From positions 1-33,131 of the forward strand of contig JAHJIQ010000022.1 in assembly GCA_018823285.1 (NCBI GenBank): a DNA stretch of 33,131 nucleotides. Direction: 5' to 3'. The translations under genes were made by a program, and so were the position numbers. Below the pieces are notes generated by a model. That model was not told the DNA's origin and did no database searches. It saw only the letters and a program-made list of their open reading frames with translations. Origin of the DNA: Pseudomonadota bacterium (GTDB taxonomy: Bacteria; Desulfobacterota; Desulfobulbia; Desulfobulbales; JAGXFP01). Position 1 is the stretch's first letter, and every line of letters starts with the position of its first letter. Below, in pieces: positions 25,483 through 33,131 of the stretch.

Positions 25483-25592
25483 ATTCTTCCCGCCAGTCTG
25501 TCAATCCGGAAATAAACCACCTAACCGGCTTTTTCTCTTTGCCAACTCTCACTTTCCAGACACATCAGGATATTTCTCACACAGAGAATGTT

Positions 25593-25608
25593 TGGCATCA
25601 TACCTGCA
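25593..25608 (+). promoter_or_regulatory. Sigma-54 (-24/-12) promoter
   Basis: TGGCATCATACCTGCA: GG (25594-25595) and GC (25606-25607) are 10 bases apart, with two mismatches to the consensus. Predicted start near 25619, about 60 bases before the cytochrome ATG. Confidence 0.72.
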
Positions 25609-25678
25609 AAACAGAGAAACCGACAAACATAGATCAACCGCTTTTTTCATACAAATCGTTAATGGAGAAGGAGAAACT

Positions 25679-26209
25679 ATGACACACGATCACCAGAGAA
25701 AAATCATCCTGATTCTGCTCACCTTGCTGATCTTCAGTGGGCCTTTCGCAGCATGCCTGGCTGAAACAGGCCCGGAGACTGTGGAGTTGGCCAGCCTCGG
25801 CAACTTCTACGACGCAGTCATTTTCAACCACAGCATGCACGTTGACCTGGCCGAAGGAAAATGCGCCAAATGCCATCACCACACGACCGGGACTGCCCCG
25901 GAAAATCCGAAATGCCTCCGGTGCCACAAGGGTGGACACGAGTCAGGAAGCATGGCATGCCAGGAGTGCCACCCGGCCAAAAGATTTGAAGCGGCTTACC
26001 TCTCTGAAGTTGCATCAAACACCCAGCTTTATCACATCGACAAACCAGGGCTGAAAGGGGCCTATCATCAGAATTGCCTGGGATGTCATCAGGAAACTGG
26101 CGGACCCACAGGATGTCAGGACTGCCATGCCAGAAACAAGAAAGGTGATGAAATATTCCATTCCGGAGAATTCGCTCCGATTTCGAAAGCGGACGCTGCA
26201 GGCCACTAA
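25679..26209 (+). CDS. Periplasmic five-haem cytochrome c
   Basis: 176 residues from the ATG at 25679, with AAGGAG five bases upstream; an in-frame extension to 25427 would cross the promoter and enhancer and is rejected. Signal peptide about 1-28 (ILILLTLLIFSGPFAACLA). CxxCH motifs at 62-66, 79-83, 94-98, 133-137 and 146-150, with NHSMH and HHH supplying distal ligands as in class III cytochromes c. The arrangement resembles c3/c7-type carriers. It leads an operon with a HybA-like FeS protein and a HybB/NrfD-like protein, so it likely passes electrons between periplasmic partners and the membrane quinone module. Confidence 0.92.
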   Translation: MTHDHQRKIILILLTLLIFSGPFAACLAETGPETVELASLGNFYDAVIFNHSMHVDLAEGKCAKCHHHTTGTAPENPKCLRCHKGGHESGSMACQECHPAKRFEAAYLSEVASNTQLYHIDKPGLKGAYHQNCLGCHQETGGPTGCQDCHARNKKGDEIFHSGEFAPISKADAAGH

Positions 26210-26258
26210 TTTCTGATCCCAGGATTCAGCATTCATTATCCATAACAAGAGGAAAGAG

Positions 26259-27191
26259 ATGAAAAAACTAAATCGAAGAAGCTTTCTCAAGGGAGGACTC
26301 GCCGGCACCGCTGTGATAGCCGGAACTGCAGTCAGCAAAAATTCTTCAGCAGCCGGAAATTTTGGCGGCTATCCGGACAGCATGGGAGTGCTGGTCGACT
26401 TTACCAGGTGTGTAGGATGCCGCAGTTGTGAAGCCGCCTGCAATAAGGAACAAGGTCTTCCCGCTCCGGACAAGCCTTTTGATGACCTGTCGGTCTACGA
26501 TGAAATACAGCACAATGGCCAGAAAAGGCGGACCAGCGAAAAAGCTTACACCGTAGTCAATCGCTACGAAATTGAGGGTCGCGAAAAAGGGCCGGTCTTC
26601 CGTAAATTCCAGTGCAATCACTGTAACGAACCCGCCTGTCTTACTTCGTGCTTTGTCAATGCCTATACGAAAACCAAAGAAGGCGCGGTCATATACGACC
26701 CGACTGTTTGTGTCGGCTGCAGGACCTGCATGGTCGCCTGCCCTTTTTATGTACCCGCATACAGCTACTCAAGCCCGATCAACCCGGTGATCAAAAAATG
26801 CATCATGTGCTACGACACCCGGTTGAAATTCGGTCGCCCCCCTGCTTGTGTTGAAGCATGTCCACAGGAAGTCATGACCTTCGGAAAAAGAAATGATCTG
26901 ATCAAACTGGGCAATGCCAGGATCAAAAACAATCCGGACAAGTACATCGACCACATCTATGGCGAAAAAGAAGTGGGCGGCACCGCCTGGATGTATCTTT
27001 CTGACGTACCGTTTGAAGAACTGGGTTTCAACACCCATATCGGCGAGCAGCCGATCATTTCCTATGTAAAGGAATTCCTGACCATTGTCCCCATGGTCCT
27101 GACCATCTGGCCCGCCTTGTTTACCGGTTTTCACCTGCTGTCAAACCGAAAAGAGGCTCTCAAAAACGAAGAAAAAACCGGGAATAAATAA
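26259..27191 (+). CDS. Tat-exported HybA-like 4x[4Fe-4S] protein
   Basis: 310 residues. A twin-arginine signal NRRSFLKGG (5-13) with hydrophobic stretch to about 33. Sixteen cysteines in four cluster sets: C51/C54/C57/C61, C119/C122/C127/C131, C151/C154/C157/C161 and C181/C184/C197/C201, the DmsB/HybA/PsrB pattern with no ligand lost. A C-terminal transmembrane helix (about 270-292, FLTIVPMVLTIWPALFTGFH) as in HybA holds it on the periplasmic face. It links cytochrome haems to the membrane subunit encoded 12 bases downstream. No catalytic molybdopterin or hydrogenase subunit is encoded nearby. Confidence 0.94.
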   Translation: MKKLNRRSFLKGGLAGTAVIAGTAVSKNSSAAGNFGGYPDSMGVLVDFTRCVGCRSCEAACNKEQGLPAPDKPFDDLSVYDEIQHNGQKRRTSEKAYTVVNRYEIEGREKGPVFRKFQCNHCNEPACLTSCFVNAYTKTKEGAVIYDPTVCVGCRTCMVACPFYVPAYSYSSPINPVIKKCIMCYDTRLKFGRPPACVEACPQEVMTFGKRNDLIKLGNARIKNNPDKYIDHIYGEKEVGGTAWMYLSDVPFEELGFNTHIGEQPIISYVKEFLTIVPMVLTIWPALFTGFHLLSNRKEALKNEEKTGNK

Positions 27192-27203
27192 GGAGGGGAA
27201 GAG

Positions 27204-28454
27204 ATGAACAAGCTAGCACAGCAAGGTTTTAAGCCAATTGACTCACACACGAATGGTAACGGTCGCACCTGGACCGTCAAGGACAAGATATTTCTCGGGC
27301 TCTCTCCGGGCGAATATCTCTCCCAGCAGTTTAAAAACCCGTTCAACTGGATTCTGGCCGTAATCTACATCGTCGGTGTTCCGATCATCATCGGCCGTTT
27401 CATATACGGACTCGGCTGGGTAACCCACAGCTCCTATGATTATCCCTGGGGGCTATTCCTCGGCTGGGGATTGTTTACGATGGTTCCCCTTTCTGCTTCC
27501 GGGTTCATGATGGGCACCACCGTTGAACTGTTCGGACGGGACGACTTCAAACCGATTGAACGATTGGGGCTACTGAACGGCCTGCTTGGCTACCTCTTTG
27601 CCGTCGTGTTTCTGCAGGTTGATCTTGGACAGCCATGGCGACTCATTTACCCGATGTTTGTTTCACTGGGACCTGCAGCGGTGCTTTTTCTGGTTGCCTG
27701 GCACGTTGCCACCTATCTTTCCTGTCAGGTTGCGGAACTTGTTCCGGCCTTTGCCGAATGGATGGGCTTGCCCCGGGCCAAAAAATTCGTTAAAAGCATG
27801 GTCCTCGGGCTGACTGTTGCCGGAATCATCCTTTCCACCCTGCACCAGGGCGCTCTGGGAGGCCTTTTCACCTACGCCCCTGGAAAAGTTCACCCACTCT
27901 GGTACTCTTCGCCATTCATGTGGTTTCATTTCCTGTGTTCGGCCGTATTTGCCGGATTGTCAATGCTCATCGTGGTCAGCACCCTCTGTAAATGGTTCAT
28001 GCGCTGGCGCTGTGATCAGAGATTTCTGGAGAGCCTCGACCGTCTTACTTTAGGAATCTCCAAAGGCGCGGCCCTGGCCCTGGCCACCTATCTGGTGATC
28101 AAGATTATCGCGGTGGCCCATGATAATGACTGGCAGTATATCTTCACCGGCTGGGGGCAATGGTACCTTCTGGAAATCTCCATCGGGGTGATCCTGCCTC
28201 TGGTCTTGTATACGATGGCCCTCCGAAACGGGTCAGCCGGCCTGGCCAGGGTCAGCGCCTTTATTGCGGTTGCCGGTATTGCCCTGAACCGTCTGAACAC
28301 GGCATTGATTACCTTCAACTGGGATCTCTACCAGGAAATACCCCACTGGCGTGAAGTCGTGATCGTCATCACCGTGTATGCAACATATATTGTGGTGTAT
28401 CGTGCAGTACTGGCCAGGATGCCCATTCTGTATTCATGGAAAGACAAAACCTGA
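27204..28454 (+). CDS. HybB/NrfD-family integral membrane subunit
   Basis: 416-residue quinone-interacting membrane protein with about ten hydrophobic helices between 46 and 410. Family marks include LSTLHQGALGGLFTYAPGKV and the HPLWYSSPFMWFHF segment seen in HybB-type members. It binds no cofactor itself; it would exchange electrons and protons between menaquinone and the FeS protein. AGGAGGGG ends six bases before the ATG, and the gene is 12 bases after the FeS gene. Together with the cytochrome it forms a complex without a known catalytic subunit. Confidence 0.93.
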   Translation: MNKLAQQGFKPIDSHTNGNGRTWTVKDKIFLGLSPGEYLSQQFKNPFNWILAVIYIVGVPIIIGRFIYGLGWVTHSSYDYPWGLFLGWGLFTMVPLSASGFMMGTTVELFGRDDFKPIERLGLLNGLLGYLFAVVFLQVDLGQPWRLIYPMFVSLGPAAVLFLVAWHVATYLSCQVAELVPAFAEWMGLPRAKKFVKSMVLGLTVAGIILSTLHQGALGGLFTYAPGKVHPLWYSSPFMWFHFLCSAVFAGLSMLIVVSTLCKWFMRWRCDQRFLESLDRLTLGISKGAALALATYLVIKIIAVAHDNDWQYIFTGWGQWYLLEISIGVILPLVLYTMALRNGSAGLARVSAFIAVAGIALNRLNTALITFNWDLYQEIPHWREVVIVITVYATYIVVYRAVLARMPILYSWKDKT

Positions 28455-28480
28455 GATCCCGGGAACGTTCGGCGGCTTCA

Positions 28481-28515
28481 AATGTCTGTTGCCGGATCTT
28501 CCGGCAACAGACATT
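28481..28515 (+). other. Perfect 16-bp hairpin between complex and kinase genes
   Basis: AATGTCTGTTGCCGGA (28481-28496) and TCCGGCAACAGACATT (28500-28515) with a three-base loop, followed by CCCCTTCAC rather than a T-run. Probably an RNA stability or processing element limiting kinase expression relative to the complex. The arms carry TGTTGC/GCAACA, similar to the enhancer half sites. Confidence 0.75.
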
Positions 28516-28538
28516 CCCCTTCACAACGAGATAAGGAC

Positions 28539-29963
28539 ATGAGCACGCCTTTAAGAAAAACCATAGTTGCAACCTGTCTGGTAATCTTCGTCTTCCTCAC
28601 AGCTCTGCTCACGCTCTGGTTCAGACAGAATCAGACCATCAGGCAACAGCAGAACGTTGTTGAGCAGACGGAAAAAATCAACTTCCAGTTCGCGATCATC
28701 CGTGAACACATCACCGAATCAATCCTTGACCGGAAATTCGACAAGTTCCCGGAAATCGCCGTTGAAATGGAAGAGCTGAATCAGAACATCTCCAGAGTTA
28801 TCGCCAATGCTCATATCCCGGACGAGTACAAACTGTCTCTGATGAACCAGATTGACATTCCCGGGATTATTCTTCTTCTCCGTCAGATCGAAACCGACAA
28901 CCAGAAACCGGAGAGCCTGAAACGCCTGAACCGGGACACGAGAGTCCTTGGTGAAAGGCTTATACTTTTCGACCGGATGACCATCGATTATGCCAGGAGG
29001 GCTATCTTCGCGTTGCAGTCTATCATTATCGGGACCCTGGCTCTGTCGGTTTTCACTCTGGTGATCGTTCTGGCTCTTCTCTATCGCCGTATGGCAGTGC
29101 CGATCATGAGTCTCGCGAGACAAACAACAAGTTTGAAGGAAGGGAAAAACACATCGCTCTCCATGCCATCCGGCTGTGCGGAAACCGATGTCCTGGCCAG
29201 CTTCACCAAAGACCTGCTGGATAGCAGGGAAAACGACAAGGCCGAAATTTTCCGGGCATCACAACTGGCAGCCCTGGGAGAGCTGGCGGCGGATGTGGCC
29301 CACGAAATCAACAATCTCAGCAACGGGGTCATCAACTACGCCCAGATTCTTGCCGATGAAGACCTTAACGACAGACAGAGCCCTGAGCACGACCTGCTGG
29401 TCGGCAAAATCATCAAAGAGGGAGAGAGAATTGCGGGTATTTCAGGAAAACTTCTGTCCTACAGCGAATGCCACGCCAAGGGCCTAGAACCGATTGACCT
29501 CAACAGGCTGGTCGAAGAAACCCTGGCGCTGACCCAGCATCGTTTCCGCAGTGATGGAATTGAAATCATCAGGAAGCTGCAACCGGACCTGCCTGAGTTT
29601 GCAGGCAATGCCCAGCACATAAAACATCTGCTGCTCAATCTGCTGAACAATGCCCGGTACGCCTTGAATCTGCGTTATCCGGCAAAGGATGACAACAAAA
29701 TCCTGGAAGTTGAAAGCGAAATCACCTTTGACAAGGATGAAAAATATGTCCGGGTCGCCATCACCGATCTCGGACCGGGCATTCCGCCGCAGACACTCAA
29801 ACACGTCTTTGAACCGAACTTCAGCACCAAGCCACGGGGAACCGGATCGGGTCTGGGCCTCAGCATCAGCCGCGAAATTGCCAGGGAGCATAACGGAGAA
29901 ATATGCATCGACAGCGAAGTAGGCGACCACACCACCGTCAAGGTTGATTTCCCTGTGAATTAG
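28539..29963 (+). CDS. Membrane sensor histidine kinase with periplasmic helical domain
   Basis: 474 residues from the ATG at 28539; the in-frame start at 28482 lies inside the hairpin and is rejected. Two membrane helices (about 8-28 and 154-182) flank a roughly 125-residue, probably helical periplasmic domain. A HAMP-like stretch follows (AVPIMSLARQTTSLK). Phosphoacceptor His255 in ELAADVAHEINNLSNG, where Leu replaces the usual Pro; then N box LLLNLLNNARYAL, G1 DLGPGI and G2 GTGSGLGLSI. It is nearly identical around the histidine to the two other kinases of the block. It has no response regulator of its own, so it probably signals to the regulator at 19790. Confidence 0.92.
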   Translation: MSTPLRKTIVATCLVIFVFLTALLTLWFRQNQTIRQQQNVVEQTEKINFQFAIIREHITESILDRKFDKFPEIAVEMEELNQNISRVIANAHIPDEYKLSLMNQIDIPGIILLLRQIETDNQKPESLKRLNRDTRVLGERLILFDRMTIDYARRAIFALQSIIIGTLALSVFTLVIVLALLYRRMAVPIMSLARQTTSLKEGKNTSLSMPSGCAETDVLASFTKDLLDSRENDKAEIFRASQLAALGELAADVAHEINNLSNGVINYAQILADEDLNDRQSPEHDLLVGKIIKEGERIAGISGKLLSYSECHAKGLEPIDLNRLVEETLALTQHRFRSDGIEIIRKLQPDLPEFAGNAQHIKHLLLNLLNNARYALNLRYPAKDDNKILEVESEITFDKDEKYVRVAITDLGPGIPPQTLKHVFEPNFSTKPRGTGSGLGLSISREIAREHNGEICIDSEVGDHTTVKVDFPVN

Positions 29964-30038
29964 AGGGGAGGCGATCTCTGCAGCGGAAGAAGCAGCCGGG
30001 GACTCAACACCACTGAAAAATCCCGTCCCACCCTGCCT

Positions 30039-32075
30039 TCAATGCCTGGTTATCGGCCTTTTGACCAGAAGATCAACCGTCACCGTGGTGTGATCACCGA
30101 GAACACTCTCAACATGAAGATACCCGTTGTGGTCACGGATCAGATCGCGGCTTATGCTGAGACCGAGTCCTGTGCCCTGTCCAGGGGGCTTGGTACTGAA
30201 CAGTGAATCAAATATATTGTCGATAATGTCAGGAGAAATCCCACAGCCATAATCCTTGAAAGTAGTCCTGATCATATCTCCGTCACCCAGATCAACCAGC
30301 TTGCTCCTGATTTCCAGACGCTTATTTTTATCAGCGACAGGATATTTCTCGTTCAGGGCATACCGGGCATTGCTCAGAAGATTTAAAAAAACCTGCTGCA
30401 ACTGTTGGGGGTTGCCACGAAGAGCGGGAAGATCTTCAGGGACATCCACCTCGGTCACAATCCCTTCTTTGGTCAACTGATGCATGACCAGAGAGATGCT
30501 GTCGGCAACGATCTCCTTCAGGTGGATGTCATCAACATCCTCATCACGCTGGCGGGCGAAAGACAGAAGATTCCGGACAATTCCGGCAACCCTCTCGCCC
30601 TCCTTAATGACCCTGCCCAGCAACTCACCAAATTCACAGTTCCCGCTTTCCACACACTCGTCTTTCATGATCTGGGCATAGTTTATCACACCGTTTATCG
30701 GATTATTGATCTCATGGGCAACTCCGGCAGCAAGCTCCCCAATGGCGGCGAGCTTCCCGGCCTGCAAGGCTTCAGCTTTTCTGATTTTCTCATCGGAAAT
30801 GTCCCGAACCATAACGATGTAATAGTTCTTGCTCCCGAACTCCATCCTGCTGACTGATATTTCGAGGGGGAAGGCGGAGCCATCCTTTCGTCTGCCTTTG
30901 ATTTCCCTTGGTCCGCCGACAACGATATCGACCTCGCCCTCGGTTCCTGAGCCGGGCTCACCAAACTCTTTCAAGCCATCTGCAAGGACTGCGACATCCA
31001 AATCGATCAGAGACTCGGTTTTATAACCAAACATCTTGGCAGCGGCGGAATTCACTGAATCGATCAGCCCGTCCTCTCCGAGGATGACCAGACCATCGAA
31101 CATGTTGTCAATTATTGTCCGGAGCCTGTTCTCCGCCTCTTCCCTTTCCCTGATCGACAGACTGACCCTGCTTGAACCAAGAAACATTCCCAGTATCCCA
31201 AGCACCCAGAGACAGATATGGCCAAATGAGAAAACAAGAATATCTTTCCGGGACAGTGCGTTCAGGTGAGCCATAGGGACCGAGACACTGATTCCCCCCC
31301 TGATATCTCCTTCCACATACCCCTGCAACGCATGACATTTAAGACACCCCTTTTCCGTAACCATCGGCCGCATCAGTCTCAGATATGGACTGCCGTCAAT
31401 ATCCTCAATGGCGCTGACCTCCTGCACCCCCTCCTCAAAAGCCTCCAGCGCCTTTTCTTCCCAGGGATCAGCCGCATTCTCATGGCGTATCGGGTCAAGA
31501 CTCGTAATATGGCCCAGAACCCCCAGTTCAGTCGTCTGCATCTCGTAGACCTGTCGAATCATATACTCCGGATTCACCAGAGTCAGCTTGTTGCCCGTCA
31601 GTGTCTCAACCATGTACTCGGGAATATGACTCAGATACCGGTTGGGCTTGGTTCGTTCAGTTATGGGGACAAAAACCCCATCGTGCCCGGTGGCCCAGCG
31701 ATAATAATTGAGATCTTTCTCGTAAATGGCCCTTGCCTCCTGAAGCGCTATATCCATGCTTGCCTTTTTTTCACTCACCACATCATAGGCAAGAGAAGCA
31801 AACACAACCACCGTCCAGCCGATGGCCATGAACCAGATATAGGCAACCAGCTGGGATGACTTTATCTCATCCGACTTCCGGACATTTGCTTCCATGACGA
31901 CGCATAGAATTCCGGTCAGGAAGGCCATCATCCCGCCGACAACGATATGCTCCGAATCGAAGTAAGGAATCTCAGGGTGAAGAACCATGTCCATCAGCCC
32001 GTTGACGTTGCCCATCAGCGAGATAATCAGAACATAGAGCGCAATGCGAAGTAGAACGGCAGGTTTATTAAACAT
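30039..32075 (-). CDS. Sensor histidine kinase with haem-c periplasmic domain and PAS
   Basis: 678 residues. N-terminal membrane helices (about 9-29, 45-62, 77-97), a periplasmic domain of the DUF3365/Tll0287-like type (about 105-278) with one c-type haem motif CLKCH at 244-248 followed by GDIRGGISVSVPM, another membrane helix (about 280-300), a PAS domain (about 312-430), then His454 in AGVAHEINNPINGVINYAQI, the N box LLSNARYAL, DYGCGI and GQGTGLGLSI. The haem suggests redox or gas sensing on the periplasmic side, the same side as the cytochromes of the block. It runs convergent to the operon and has its own sigma-70-like promoter at 32159-32187. Confidence 0.93.
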   Translation of the reverse strand: MFNKPAVLLRIALYVLIISLMGNVNGLMDMVLHPEIPYFDSEHIVVGGMMAFLTGILCVVMEANVRKSDEIKSSQLVAYIWFMAIGWTVVVFASLAYDVVSEKKASMDIALQEARAIYEKDLNYYRWATGHDGVFVPITERTKPNRYLSHIPEYMVETLTGNKLTLVNPEYMIRQVYEMQTTELGVLGHITSLDPIRHENAADPWEEKALEAFEEGVQEVSAIEDIDGSPYLRLMRPMVTEKGCLKCHALQGYVEGDIRGGISVSVPMAHLNALSRKDILVFSFGHICLWVLGILGMFLGSSRVSLSIREREEAENRLRTIIDNMFDGLVILGEDGLIDSVNSAAAKMFGYKTESLIDLDVAVLADGLKEFGEPGSGTEGEVDIVVGGPREIKGRRKDGSAFPLEISVSRMEFGSKNYYIVMVRDISDEKIRKAEALQAGKLAAIGELAAGVAHEINNPINGVINYAQIMKDECVESGNCEFGELLGRVIKEGERVAGIVRNLLSFARQRDEDVDDIHLKEIVADSISLVMHQLTKEGIVTEVDVPEDLPALRGNPQQLQQVFLNLLSNARYALNEKYPVADKNKRLEIRSKLVDLGDGDMIRTTFKDYGCGISPDIIDNIFDSLFSTKPPGQGTGLGLSISRDLIRDHNGYLHVESVLGDHTTVTVDLLVKRPITRH

Positions 32076-32158
32076 AAAAACACAATTTCCCGTAGTGCTC
32101 TCCCAGGCAGAAAAACCATTAACGGCCAGAGCCTAACTCATATAAGTCTCCCCGCAGC

Positions 32159-32187
32159 ATTTAAGAACGGGAGCCTGGAACTGTCAA
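32159..32187 (-). promoter_or_regulatory. Sigma-70-like promoter of the haem-c kinase
   Basis: On the minus strand TTGACA (32187-32182), 17 bases, then TTAAAT (32164-32159). Predicted leader about 75-80 bases to the ATG at 32075. The perfect -35 and ideal spacing make this the best sigma-70 match in the window. Confidence 0.65.
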
Positions 32188-32541
32188 GCAAAAACGAAGT
32201 GATCATTTCCCCAATCCACTCGCTGAAACAACTTCACCATGACTCCCTGCATCATAAAAAATCAATGATCACATACATTCTTGATAAGACATTTCATCAC
32301 AGCCTCGGGCAGATCAGTCAGACAGCAAATCCGACAATCACATTTTTTTACACCCTGGGGGAACCTTTTTTGAATCTCATGCGTTTTACAAATAAGCCGG
32401 CTGTACAACGCAGGGAATAATATTTCCCAGCGTACAGGCATCGCGGGTCCTTCCCCCCTCTGCCCGAAATGCCTGCATCCGGTCTGAACCATGAACGAAA
32501 GATTTAAGGACCTTATTAAAAAATGAAAAGGAGATACGGAA
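32188..32541. other. Intergenic region before the small secreted protein
   Basis: Nothing gene-like is seen; the ORFs on both strands have no family features. It should hold the promoter of the gene at 32542. A GG-N9-GC near 32177 has the wrong spacing for a sigma-54 site. Confidence 0.35.
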
Positions 32542-32874
32542 ATGAAGAAAACATTATGCGCAATTATCGCCTGTCTGACCATAAGTGCAACACCGCTGTT
32601 TGCCCATCATGCCGCCGAGGGGATTGTTGATGAGGAAGTTTATGAAATGATCGACACCATGATTGCCGACACCCCCCACGCAGATATGACCCTCGATGAC
32701 ATCGCCATCGGGATGACCGAGATGACCATCACCACCCGGACAATCAAATCACTGGAAGTCATGATTGATGATGGCCTGCTGACCTATATCGCCATGCTTG
32801 ACGGAGATGTCAGCCTGACGATTATGTTTAACGACGACAACAGCGTCACGATGACTGTTTTGCAGCAGGAGTAG
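32542..32874 (+). CDS. Small secreted acidic protein of unknown function
   Basis: 110 residues, ATG after AAAAGGAG. Signal peptide about 1-21 (LCAIIACLTISATPLFA) and mature start HHAAEG. The mature part is acidic and rich in Met, Thr, Asp and Ile (MIDTMIADTPHADMTLDDIA) with likely beta strands at the end (YIAMLDGDVSLTIMFNDDNS). The N-terminal His pair could bind a metal. No family recognised. It is monocistronic with a strong terminator behind it. Confidence 0.75.
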   Translation: MKKTLCAIIACLTISATPLFAHHAAEGIVDEEVYEMIDTMIADTPHADMTLDDIAIGMTEMTITTRTIKSLEVMIDDGLLTYIAMLDGDVSLTIMFNDDNSVTMTVLQQE

Positions 32875-32888
32875 CCTTCTTCTCCTCC

Positions 32889-32930
32889 GGGGCATGCGCC
32901 TGCCAGGACAGGCGCATGCCCCTCCCCCTC
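32889..32930 (+). terminator. Strong intrinsic terminator
   Basis: GGGGCATGCGCCTG (32889-32902) and CAGGCGCATGCCCC (32909-32922) pair perfectly over 14 bp with a six-base loop, followed by TCCCCCTCTTTT. It lies 15 bases after the small secreted gene. Confidence 0.85.
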
Positions 32931-32939
32931 TTTTAGGAA

Positions 32940-33131
32940 TCCGGCAGCGTATTCCACACACGTTGTCATTTATTAAAATTTTATAAAAAATCAGTAATTT
33001 CCGGTTAGAAAATTGCATGGTAAAGATTGCATGAACTTTTTCAATAAAAACAACATGTTGGGGGTATTTTTTTCTTGACATTTCTGTGAAAGGCGCAATG
33101 CGCGTTTCGTAAATATCCTATTATTTCAGGA
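32940..33131. other. Window end, no gene seen
   Basis: AT-rich sequence. TTGACA at 33075-33080 could be a -35 box, but no matching -10 is found at 16-18 bases. GCGCAATGCGC (33093-33103) is a short palindrome. A downstream gene may begin outside the window. Confidence 0.3.

Noticed and set aside
25427..25678. In-frame N-terminal extension of the five-haem cytochrome
   Set aside because: It would cross the palindromic enhancer and the sigma-54 site; the ATG at 25679 has AAGGAG and a signal peptide directly after it.
32176..32192. TGGAACTGTCAAGC as a sigma-54 site
   Set aside because: GG and GC are only nine bases apart; the same bases form a good minus-strand -35 box instead.
33075..33103. 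TTGACA box near the window end as a promoter
   Set aside because: No acceptable -10 element at 16-18 bases and no gene start within the window.

Overview
The window looks like a chromosomal segment of an anaerobic, respiratory Gram-negative bacterium, most likely a member of the Desulfobacterota (former Deltaproteobacteria). I infer this from the multihaem c-type cytochromes, a HybA/HybB-like quinone module, several sigma-54 activators and PAS histidine kinases, an outer-membrane barrel protein, and the zapA / 6S RNA / rny order. No tRNA, rRNA, insertion sequence or CRISPR array was recognised.

Layout. 1-230: three copies of a dispersed repeat followed by a pyrimidine-rich repeat. 268-1350 (-): Old Yellow Enzyme reductase. 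1496-8264 (+): first redox block, consisting of FtsH, a seven-haem membrane-anchored cytochrome with an EF-hand loop, a dihaem cytochrome b, a small membrane protein and a tandem-PAS sigma-54 activator; a -24/-12 promoter precedes the cytochrome gene. 8316-16444: mostly housekeeping genes: YihY-family membrane protein, SDR epimerase, a small zinc-ribbon protein and another small protein, tyrS-rny, 6S RNA, zapA, a ZapB-like coiled coil and a nucleotidyltransferase. 16569-17585 (-): secreted, probably beta-barrel protein. 17748-32075: second redox block, consisting of a triple-PAS histidine kinase and an NtrC-type response regulator, three tiny membrane proteins (two are paralogues), a second FtsH, a five-haem cytochrome, a Tat-exported 16-cysteine FeS protein, a ten-helix NrfD/HybB protein, a second kinase, and a convergent kinase whose sensor carries a c-type haem motif. 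32542-32874: small secreted protein with a strong terminator.

How the genes may work together. Each redox block pairs an FtsH protease with a quinone-linked cytochrome module and a sigma-54 activator. Four sites with exact GG-N10-GC spacing lie at 3646, 21966, 23484 and 25593, upstream of the first cytochrome, the tiny membrane proteins, the second FtsH and the second cytochrome. Two of them (21966, 25593) share an upstream palindrome with core GTTGCAAC plus an 11-base CTACACTTTTG element, which I propose is the enhancer read by the response regulator at 19790. Three kinases with almost the same phosphoacceptor box surround this one regulator. I infer a redox-sensing network that controls assembly and proteolytic quality control of an electron-transfer complex; the three tiny membrane proteins are its least explained members.
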